Assembly: GCA_003165615.1 (NCBI GenBank)
Contig: PLWR01000364.1
Location: forward strand, 210-18,171
Reading direction: 5' to 3'
DNA from: Acidobacteriota bacterium
Lineage (GTDB): Bacteria; Acidobacteriota; Terriglobia; UBA7540
Length of the DNA stretch: 17,962 nt
The translations under genes and the position numbers were made by a program. Every line of letters starts with the position of its first letter. The stretch's first letter is position 1. Below, piece by piece: positions 12,033-17,962 of the stretch. The notes below the pieces were generated by a model. That model saw only the letters and a list, made by a program, of their open reading frames with translations. It was not told the DNA's origin and made no database searches.

Positions 12033-13535
12033 GTGACGAAAACACTCTTCGCTTTCTTGTTGGTCTTGACGTCAACCGCCCCCGCCATTTATCCCGCAAG
12101 TTTGCCTCTCTCTCCCTACCCGAATCAGCTTGAACTTGGTTCGGGAGTATTTCATGTGGGGACGCGCGTCAGCATCGACGTCACCAGCGCGGCGGAAGAG
12201 GATCGCTTTGCCGCATCGCTTCTTGCCGCGGATCTTAGTTCACTGGACGGAGTTGTTACTGGAAAGGTGAAGGGCACTGCGCGCATTGTTCTGGCGCGCG
12301 CCGATAGTGCGGCGGGCAGGCAAATTCTGCAAAGGACGGGGTTGCAATTCCCTCCGCAAGCAGACGAAGAAGGCTACATCCTGGTGGTCACTTTGCATGA
12401 AGCTTCCCTTGTCAGCAAGACGGCAGCGGGCATTTTCTATGGCGTGCAGACGTTGCGGCAATTGCTCCATCCGGTTCCGGGCGGGGGTGCGGAGTCGCCG
12501 GAAGTTCGCATCGTCGATTGGCCCGCCATTCGCTGGCGTGGCGTGAGCCTGGACATCAGCCGCGGCCCCATTCCCACCCTGGCTTCTTTTGAGCGCGACA
12601 TCGCGCTGCTGGCGGAGTACAAGATCAACGTGATCTCTCCCTACATGGAGAACACGTTTGCATACCCGAGCCTGCCGAACCTCGCGGCGCCCGGTGGGGC
12701 CATCACTCCGGATGAAGCGAAAGAACTGGTGAAGTATGCCGCGCAGTATCACGTGGTGATTATCCCGGAGCAGGAGTCGTTCGGGCACCTCCATTTGGCG
12801 CTCCAGAATGAGCGATTCCAGGATTTGGTGGAGGTACCTTACGGCAACGTCCTCTCGCCCGCCGTGCCGGGGTCCTTCACATTCATCGGCAAGATGTTCG
12901 CGGATCTGGCGGGGATTTTCCCCGGCCCCTTCTTCCACATCGGGGCCGATGAAACCCAGGAGCTGGGCGAGGGGCGCACCAAGACGCAGGTTGAAGCGGA
13001 GAGTTACGCCAAGGTCTACGTCGATTACCTCCGCAAGATCGAAGAGACCTTGAGCCCTTATCATCGCAAGGTTCTGTTCTGGGGAGACATGGGCGTTCAG
13101 CACCCCGAGCATCTCCAAGACCTTCCGCGCGATATGATCGCGGTGGCGTGGGACTATGGCGACCGGACTTCATTTGTGAAATTGATCAAGCCCTTTCGCG
13201 ATGCGGGCCTGGAAACATGGGTGGCGCCGGGGGTAAGCAATTGGAACCGCATCTTCCCTGACTACAACGTGGCGCTCGCCAACATCCGGCAATTTGTGAA
13301 CGACGGAAAAGCTCTCGGCGCGACGGGCGTCCTGAACACCACCTGGATGGATGATGGCGAGGGCATGGTGAATTTCACCTGGTACGGCCTCGCTTACGGC
13401 GCGGCGCACAGTTGGCAGAAAACCGTGGACGACGAGCAGTTCAACCAGAGTTGGGATTGGACGTTTTACCGCGCCGATGACCATCACTTTGTGGGTCAAG
13501 TCAAAAGCCTCTCAGGAATCCATAATCTGTTGTAG
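12033..13535 (+). CDS. GH20-type beta-N-acetylhexosaminidase, main part ending at an in-frame TAG
   Basis: 500 residues from a GTG start with AGGAAGGA nine bases upstream (12016-12023). Residues 1-22 are a Sec signal peptide ([14 protein letters not shown]). Residues about 25-165 form the GH20 N-terminal domain ([44 protein letters not shown]). The catalytic barrel follows: [63 protein letters not shown] with the Asp306-Glu307 pair typical of GH20, [19 protein letters not shown] and [13 protein letters not shown]. Such enzymes release terminal N-acetylhexosamines from glycans outside the cytoplasm. The frame stops at TAG 13533-13535 and continues open in the same frame to 14096, so the natural protein was probably about 686 residues. 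It follows rluD by 32 bases on the same strand. Confidence 0.85.
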   Translation: MTKTLFAFLLVLTSTAPAIYPASLPLSPYPNQLELGSGVFHVGTRVSIDVTSAAEEDRFAASLLAADLSSLDGVVTGKVKGTARIVLARADSAAGRQILQRTGLQFPPQADEEGYILVVTLHEASLVSKTAAGIFYGVQTLRQLLHPVPGGGAESPEVRIVDWPAIRWRGVSLDISRGPIPTLASFERDIALLAEYKINVISPYMENTFAYPSLPNLAAPGGAITPDEAKELVKYAAQYHVVIIPEQESFGHLHLALQNERFQDLVEVPYGNVLSPAVPGSFTFIGKMFADLAGIFPGPFFHIGADETQELGEGRTKTQVEAESYAKVYVDYLRKIEETLSPYHRKVLFWGDMGVQHPEHLQDLPRDMIAVAWDYGDRTSFVKLIKPFRDAGLETWVAPGVSNWNRIFPDYNVALANIRQFVNDGKALGATGVLNTTWMDDGEGMVNFTWYGLAYGAAHSWQKTVDDEQFNQSWDWTFYRADDHHFVGQVKSLSGIHNLL

Positions 13536-13565
13536 CAGGCGATCTATTCTGACGGCCAGGATTCA

Positions 13566-14096
13566 TTGGTTTGGCGTGATGCTTTGACTCCGGAAGGGCA
13601 GCAGTTCTACGCCCGCATGGAGCCCGCCGCGCATCAGATTCGTCTGACGGCGGAAGACGTGGTCGCTGACGTCTTGACGAATGCCCACCTCGCGCGACGC
13701 AATGGGGATTTGTTGGATTACGCGGAGTTTGCCGCGCGGCGCTTCGACTTCCTCGGCCAAAAGGCGATTTACGCCAAGTACATCGCCGACCTCTATGGGC
13801 AGGCACAAGCCCAGACCGCCAATCCCGCCGCCGTCCACCATATCCTGGGCCGCATCAACGGCATGAATGGCCTGATCCAGGACATGCGCGACCAGACAAC
13901 TTTGTTGCGCGACATGTACCAGAAACTGTGGCTGGCAGAAAACCGGCCGTACTTCCTGGGAAACATCCTGGCTCGCTATGACGAGGAGTTGCGGCGCTGG
14001 GAGCGCGCTTCGGAGCGCGTCCGCCGGAACCGCGAAGTTTACGACCAACGCCCGCTGCCGCCCCTAATTGATGCGCCAGACCCCGCTGCGAAATGA
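13566..14096 (+). pseudogene. C-terminal part of the GH20-type protein, beyond the in-frame TAG
   Basis: This is in the same reading frame as the preceding gene, and no other stop lies between TAG 13533 and TGA 14094. The 176 residues are mainly helical (HQIRLTAEDVVADVLTNAHL, FAARRFDFLGQKAIYAKYIA, RINGMNGLIQDMRDQTTLLR, NILARYDEELRRWERASERV) and charged. This matches the helical C-terminal region found after the barrel in GH20-like bacterial proteins. A TTG at 13566 with AGGA just upstream could allow re-initiation. The piece has no signal peptide and no catalytic residue, so it is unlikely to be a separate gene. It keeps good coding character with no further damage, so the TAG is either recent, a sequencing error, or read through. 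Confidence 0.7.
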
Positions 14097-14179
14097 CCCA
14101 GGGTCGTGCGCCTCATGCAATCGTCCATAAAATGCGCCATTTGTGGGCGCAATTTCCGGGCTAAAACGTAAAATGCAAG

Positions 14180-14290
14180 ACCTTCCTTAGGCGCGGTGCC
14201 GGGCATACTTGGCATTTCAGGTTTGCCTATTGAGGTCTGGGATTCAAGAAAGAACCGGAGGGCGACCGAAGGGTCCACCCCTCAGCATGA
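14180..14290 (+). repeat. Leader-like segment before structured-repeat array 3
   Basis: The counterpart of 7880-7990: CTTAGGCG, GGTGCCGGGCATACTTGG, CATTTCAGGTTTGC, GGTCTGGGATTC, ACCGGAGGGCGACCG, then CTCAGCATGATTCC into the first unit. Nearby upstream, AATTTCCGGGCTAAA (14151-14165) is close to the reverse complement of TTTAGCCCGGAATTTT at 7866-7881. Confidence 0.5.
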
Positions 14291-14815
14291 TTCCTTCATC
14301 CTGAAGCTGAATCCCGCCGATAACCCCTCTTAAAGGGGGGGGCCGGCGGCAGATTGGCGAGATGCACCTCACCATTCGGAATATCGGCAGAACGTCGTGC
14401 AAAGTTGAGCGAATTCAAGTGTTTACTTCCCCTCATGCTGAGACTCACTCCAGCCGATAAGGCCACATCAGGGGGGGCTGGCGACAGGTTGGCGAGCCGC
14501 ACTTCCCCATTCGGGTTATCGGCAGAACGCGGTGGAAACTTGAGCGAATCCAACCGCTCAATTCTCCTTCATCCCGAGGCTGAATCCCGCCGATATAAAA
14601 GGGGGTGCGGCCGTAGGTTGGGGAGACGCACTTCTCCGCTCGATTATCGGCAGAAAGCAGCGTGAAGTTGAGCGAATTCAGCGGCCTAAATCTCCTTCAT
14701 TGCGAGGCTAAATTCCGCCGATAAACCCACATAAAGGGGGGGGCGGCGGCAGACTGGTGCGATGCAGTTTCCCGTTGGGATTATCGGCAGAACGTAGTGA
14801 AAGGTTGAGTCTGAA
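14291..14815 (+). repeat. Structured tandem repeat, array 3 (four units of 129-137 nt)
   Basis: Left arms (CCGCCGAT or CAGCCGAT) are at 14314, 14451, 14587 and 14716. Right arms (ATATCGGCAG, TTATCGGCAG) are at about 14381, 14516, 14643 and 14781. Each unit starts near TCCTTCAT and ends near TTGAGCGAATTCA. Sequence differs from arrays 1 and 2, but the same stems survive: the CCGATAA/TTATCGG closing stem, the ACCCCTCTTAAAGGGG hairpin, and a GAGA/TCTC-type hairpin (GGGAGACGCACTTCTCC in unit 3). This pattern suggests selection on structure. Confidence 0.85.
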
Positions 14816-15101
14816 TTCAGCAGACATATTCAGGCGCTTGTCTGGAGTTGAGCCTCGCGGCTCGCGGCGGCGTGACCTGCTGCGAAGTGCTGGATGGCGT
14901 CTCCGCCTGACAGCCCGTGCCATGTCAAGTTGCAGCGGCTATCCTGAGTTGCCGCAGGGAGAACGCAGTCGACGGTCGCACCTGTTCTCTCCTCAATAGC
15001 GGGTTCTTTTGCATTTTCACGTTCAATTCCTACGCTGCCGCACGTAAAAGGCGGCCGCGCGATTTGGCTGAGGGATCGACTCCCGTTCAAGTAACCCGAT
15101 A

Positions 15102-16223
15102 CTATTTCGCCGGTCCCAGTGGATACTCCTCGCTCCGGTTGGGCGCGATTCTTTCCTTGTAAGGGGCGAGGGGCGGCGCGGGGTGCACCCCTTCCTGGTA
15201 CCAGAACGTCACGCTGGTGTAGTCATCGTGGCTGGGCACTTGTTCCCCGCCGGCTACGCGCTGGTTTTGGATATCCACGTCGAGCGATTTCTGGAAGCGC
15301 ACGGGATTCGCCAGGTACCACCTGTACATACGATTCTTGCCCTCATCCATCTGGATATAACCGCTGTACATATATGAATAAGTGTGTCCAAATCCCCAGC
15401 ACGAGCCGTACTCGTCTTCGGTTCCCGGCGTGTGCGTCGTAGCATTGCCGTCCACGTGAAAGATGGTGTCGCCTTCGCCCCACCAGTCCGGGTACTTGGT
15501 ATCCACCTGGAGGAAATTGCCAATGTATTGGCCTTTGCCGGTGACTTCCAGCAGCCGGTGCATGCCGTCGCGAGTGGGATTCGAGCGGTTCCATGCGGCG
15601 TGGAGGCGGCTCTTCTCCGTGGCGAAGGCAGCGTCGCTTTCGTAATCAACCCCGTAAGCCACGGAGCGGATATATTCCTCGTCGCCGTCATTCGCCAGCA
15701 CCAGGCGCGCGTGCCGGGAGAAGGGCATAGGCAAATAGCACATGAAGTTGTAGTGATTGATTTGCATGGGCAGAGACTGATACTCAATCGCCTTGTGGTT
15801 GAACGCCCCGAAGAAGGCCCAAAGCGGGACGCGGATGCTGGGCTCGGCGGCGTTGTCCCAATACACCTTCAGCACCAGGCCGGCGTACAGCGCGCCAGAG
15901 CCGTTGCTGGCATGAAAGTTGCTATCGTCGGTGTAGTAGAAGTAGGTGATCTTCCCCGGTCCCGCGAAGTCCGCCAATACAAATTCCTTCCCCGGCGGCA
16001 CGTCGATGTTGTGGTACTCCACGTGGGAGCCGAAGGTTCCGTTGGTGATGCGGAAGACGTCGTTGACCTGGGCCTGGAGCAGTGGGGGCGAGCTCGTCGT
16101 CAGAACCCAGGCAGCCACTAGCAGGGCAATCGCGATAGAATGGCGATTAGAACTTTGGTGGCAGTCAAGCCCGTGCTTTGTGCGGTGCAATTTCCCGCCC
16201 GCTAACTTACGAAAACAGATCAT
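15102..16223 (-). CDS. GH172 (DUF2961) family secreted glycoside hydrolase
   Basis: 373 residues from an ATG with AAGGAGG seven bases upstream, a strong ribosome site. An extended basic N-region (1-29) precedes a hydrophobic signal core, IAIALLVAAWVLTTSS, with likely cleavage near LLQAQ (about 51). The mature part carries DUF2961 features in order: VPPGKEFVLADFAGPGKITY (75-94), EPSIRVPLWAFFGAF (127-141), LPMQINHYNFMCYLPMPFSR (151-170), WWGEGDTIFHVDG (247-259), HTPGTEDEYGSCWGFGH (264-280) and MYRWYLANPVRFQKSLDVDI. The GTEDE and GEGD acidic clusters are the conserved active-site blocks. Characterised GH172 enzymes act on fructofuranosides and arabinofuranosides; substrate here is unknown. A remnant of a second N-terminus lies just upstream on the same strand. 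Confidence 0.88.
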   Translation of the reverse strand: MICFRKLAGGKLHRTKHGLDCHQSSNRHSIAIALLVAAWVLTTSSPPLLQAQVNDVFRITNGTFGSHVEYHNIDVPPGKEFVLADFAGPGKITYFYYTDDSNFHASNGSGALYAGLVLKVYWDNAAEPSIRVPLWAFFGAFNHKAIEYQSLPMQINHYNFMCYLPMPFSRHARLVLANDGDEEYIRSVAYGVDYESDAAFATEKSRLHAAWNRSNPTRDGMHRLLEVTGKGQYIGNFLQVDTKYPDWWGEGDTIFHVDGNATTHTPGTEDEYGSCWGFGHTYSYMYSGYIQMDEGKNRMYRWYLANPVRFQKSLDVDIQNQRVAGGEQVPSHDDYTSVTFWYQEGVHPAPPLAPYKERIAPNRSEEYPLGPAK

Positions 16224-16253
16224 GACGCTTCCTCCTTAATGCGGGGGTCAATA

Positions 16254-16415
16254 TCAGAGGTCGAGGGCAGAACGTAACCCTGTCCTGTTAAGCCGAGTGA
16301 CGGACCGGTACTCGCTCTTGAGTTCCGCAAGATTGGATTGCCCCCCGGTTGCAACCGACGCTATTCCCAACCACGCCGCCGACAAAAACAACATTCGCAA
16401 AATAACTCTCATCAT
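16254..16415 (-). pseudogene. N-terminal remnant of a second DUF2961-type gene (53 codons)
   Basis: The reverse strand reads MMRVILRMLFLSAAWLGIAS, then VATGGQSNLAELKSEYRSVT, then RLNRTGLRSALDL and TGA. The first 24 residues form a clear signal peptide. The following 'LAELK.YRS...RTG' is what I recall as the start of mature DUF2961 proteins (L..L..YRS.R.SSYDRTG). The intact GH172 gene starts only 30 bases downstream on the same strand and lacks this segment. The simplest reading is the leftover 5' end of a tandem copy whose body was deleted or replaced; a genuine short secreted peptide is the alternative. Its ribosome site is weak. Confidence 0.45.
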
Positions 16416-16514
16416 CTCACTATTACCCACCTAACGAATTGGCTGGAATACTGAGGAATAATAGCAGTATCGATCTCCAATCATTTTGATTGCTTCGAAA
16501 GAGCCGTGGCAACG

Positions 16515-16799
16515 CTAGATGTCGCCGGTGGTAAAGGTGATGTAGACGCAACTTATGAAGGCGGCAAGAGAGAGGAATAACCACCATTGCCATCTCTTTA
16601 AATTCAAGATGAACGCAAGAACACCAGCAATGAATGCCAGGCCGCAACCTTCCCCCGCTTCCACACACGGCCAAGGCGCAAACAGCGATGGCCAAAGGAT
16701 TCTGCCTAGAAGGTATCCTGCCCAGGAAATGAACAGCAAGACACAGCCGGACACTCCAACGATTTTTCCGGGAATCGGCCTATCCACATACAATCGCAT
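16515..16799 (-). CDS. Small integral membrane protein of unknown function
   Basis: 94 residues, starting at an ATG with AAGGAAG about seven bases upstream. Three hydrophobic spans are visible: about 13-34 (IVGVSGCVLLFISWAGYLLG), 52-66 (CGLAFIAGVLAFIL) and 70-90 (WQWWLFLSLAAFISCVYITF). The short loops include a WPCVEAGEGCG segment with two cysteines. No family was recognised. The gene begins 12 bases after the elongation factor P stop codon on the same strand, so the two are probably co-transcribed, but a functional link is not evident. Confidence 0.65.
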   Translation of the reverse strand: MRLYVDRPIPGKIVGVSGCVLLFISWAGYLLGRILWPSLFAPWPCVEAGEGCGLAFIAGVLAFILNLKRWQWWLFLSLAAFISCVYITFTTGDI

Positions 16800-16811
16800 T
16801 CGGTGTCTTCC

Positions 16812-17390
16812 TTAAAATCTCTTGGCGTCGGCGCGGACGCGGTCGACGTACTTTTCCGTGACTACTTCCACGCGCACGGTTTCACCCGGCTTGATGAAGT
16901 GCGGCACCATGATTTCCAGGCCGTTTTCCAGCGTCGCTTTCTTGAAGGTGTTGTCCTGCTGCTGGTGGACGGGTTGCGCGGTTACCGCAACCTTCGCCTC
17001 CACGATGGGAGGGAAGACGATGCTGACCGGCTGGCCTTCGTAAAGCTCCACGGGAACTTTCATCTCGGCCTGGAGGAATTTGGTGGCCGCGCCGATCGCT
17101 TCCCGGGGAATGGAAACCTGCTCGTAGGTTTCCGGGTGCATGAAGGTGACGGAATCGGCATCCGCGTAAAGGAATTCCATGTCCTGCTTCTGGAGTTGGG
17201 TGTCCTCCAGGCGTTCTTCCGGGCGGAAGCGGAACTCTTTCAGCGTGCCGGTCAGCACGTTGTGGGCTCGGGCGTGAACGCTTCCCGGCATTTTGCCTTG
17301 CCCCAGGTGGTAAGTGGATTCGAACACCTTGAAGATGTCATTGCCAATCTTTAGAACCATTCCCGGACGGAGTTGAGACGCGATAACCAT
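16812..17390 (-). CDS. efp: Translation elongation factor P
   Basis: 192 residues, the standard EF-P length. EF-P enters the ribosomal E site and promotes peptide bonds at polyproline stretches. The start MVIASQLRPGMVLKIGNDIF is the family N-terminus, and GAGAGG lies about five bases upstream of the ATG at 17390. The frame stays open for 81 more codons upstream but that part is not EF-P. Domain I carries the modification loop LGQGKMPGSVHARAHNVLTG with a tip lysine at K33, matching the residue modified by beta-lysine or other groups elsewhere. The loop wording (GKMPG) differs from the Escherichia PGKGQ form. Domains II and III (LYEGQPVSIVFPPIVEAKVA, TLENGLEIMVPHFIKPGETV, DRVRADAKRF) are complete. 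No modification enzyme gene is in the window. Confidence 0.96.
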   Translation of the reverse strand: MVIASQLRPGMVLKIGNDIFKVFESTYHLGQGKMPGSVHARAHNVLTGTLKEFRFRPEERLEDTQLQKQDMEFLYADADSVTFMHPETYEQVSIPREAIGAATKFLQAEMKVPVELYEGQPVSIVFPPIVEAKVAVTAQPVHQQQDNTFKKATLENGLEIMVPHFIKPGETVRVEVVTEKYVDRVRADAKRF

Positions 17391-17916
17391 GGGGACCTCT
17401 CGGCCCGCAAGGGCAATTGTCGCACCGCCCGCCTGGGGAACTTCCAGTGGCGGGCGGGTGTGGGATTCGGCGCGCGTTCCGGCACGGAGAATCGCCGCCC
17501 GGCTCGCTATCGCCAAGCCGGTAAGGGTAGCGCGACGCAGACGCAAAAGAAAGTCAAAAGGCAAAGCGCGAAAGGCAAAAGTCAAAGTGGATCTGGCTTC
17601 ACAAGGTGCGGAAAAACTTATACGCGCTGTCATTCTGAGCCCGTATTTTGGGCGAAGAACCCCCGTAGTTGGCTCTTTTCAGCTCCCCCCGCGAACTGCC
17701 GAGGTCCTTCGCCCAAAAGACGGGCTCTGAAGGGTGGCGTTCTGTGCACCAATACTACTGACGCAGTGCGCTAGGCCGCGACGCGGCTCCTGCAACTTAA
17801 CCCGCGCTCGCCATACGGGCATCAGAAACTTCAACTGAAACCACCCGGAGGCCACTTCGAATGGGGTAATATGGTGCGCTTGGAACCCAACGACACAGAA
17901 GGGAGAATTCACGACT
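17391..17916. other. Divergent intergenic region upstream of efp
   Basis: Contains the efp ribosome site, a purine-rich AAAGTCAAAAGGCAAAGCGC-type tract (about 17550-17590) and the inverted repeat at 17637-17727. GCCGC-GAC-GCGGC (17777-17789) is a short hairpin without T tract. TAATAT (17867-17872) could be a -10 for the final gene, but no matching -35 was found. Confidence 0.5.
17637..17727. repeat. Long inverted repeat with 24-base arms
   Basis: The left arm (17637-17660, GAGCCCGTATTTTGGGCGAA...) and the reverse complement of the right arm (17704-17727) match at 22 of 24 positions, around a 43-base spacer. The left end continues TCATTCTGAG upstream, a sequence I recall in dispersed intergenic repeats of several phyla. 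Likely a REP/MITE-like element. Confidence 0.8.
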
Positions 17917-17962
17917 TTGAAACTTGCCGCTTGTGATTACACATTTCCTAAACTGCAATGGG
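17917..17962 (+). CDS. Start of a probable sugar phosphate isomerase/epimerase (partial)
   Basis: The last 46 bases read TTG AAA CTT GCC..., giving MKLAACDYTFPKLQW. TIM-barrel sugar phosphate isomerase/epimerase proteins commonly begin MKLA.ADFTFP.L, so the match is suggestive. GGGAG (17901-17905) lies 11 bases upstream, rather far. Only 15 residues are visible, so the call is tentative. Confidence 0.4.
   Translation, partial: MKLAACDYTFPKLQW

Larger units (their letters stand above)
14097..15101. other. Long intergenic region holding repeat array 3
   Basis: 1005 bases between two convergent genes. It contains a leader-like segment (14180-14290), array 3 (14291-14815), and about 285 bases (14816-15101) in which no gene, terminator or known RNA was recognised. 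Confidence 0.6.

Noticed and set aside
17391..17633. N-terminal extension of elongation factor P by 81 residues
   Set aside because: EF-P homologues start at MVIASQLRPG; the extension has no domain and the ribosome site sits before 17390.

Overview
The window looks like chromosomal DNA of an acidobacterium or a close relative. This rests on moderately high GC, a PilZ protein, a DUF3494 protein with a PEP-CTERM-like tail, a GH172 (DUF2961) enzyme, and intergenic DNA crowded with palindromic and oligomer repeats. Coding sequence covers only about 64% of the window. No rRNA, tRNA, CRISPR array, transposase, integrase or phage gene was found, and the taxonomic guess is inference.

Layout. 1-200 (-): 5' end of a type I glutamine synthetase with a good promoter. 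528-863 (-): PilZ protein. 1356-1856 (+): small secreted protein. 2030-3400: three copies of a palindromic element and oligomer repeats around a RelE/ParE-type toxin-antitoxin pair (-). 3432-4253 (-): DUF3494 ice-binding-like secreted protein. 4588-4653 (-): probable remnant of a GxxExxY gene. 4781-7678 (+): ileS with a near-consensus promoter. 7.9-10.2 kb: repeat-rich insertion-like block with a membrane-anchored TlpA/ResA-type thioredoxin gene between two arrays of a ~134 nt structured repeat. 10333-10785 (+): lspA. 11050-12000 (+): rluD-type pseudouridine synthase. 12033-14096 (+): GH20-type hexosaminidase gene split by an in-frame TAG. 14.19-14.82 kb: third array of the structured repeat. 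15102-16223 (-): GH172/DUF2961 enzyme, with an N-terminal remnant of a second copy upstream. 16515-16799 and 16812-17390 (-): small membrane protein and elongation factor P. 17637-17727: long inverted repeat. 17917-end (+): probable start of a sugar phosphate isomerase/epimerase.

How it fits together. ileS, lspA and rluD form a housekeeping cluster (close neighbours in Bacillus and other bacteria) that here appears pushed apart by repeats and one cargo-like gene. The GH20 and GH172 enzymes and the DUF3494 protein suggest a secreted, glycan-facing lifestyle. The most unusual feature is the family of ~130-137 nt tandem repeats in three arrays (nine full copies and one partial). Each copy can fold into a closing stem with internal hairpins, and two arrays are preceded by a related leader of about 100 nt.
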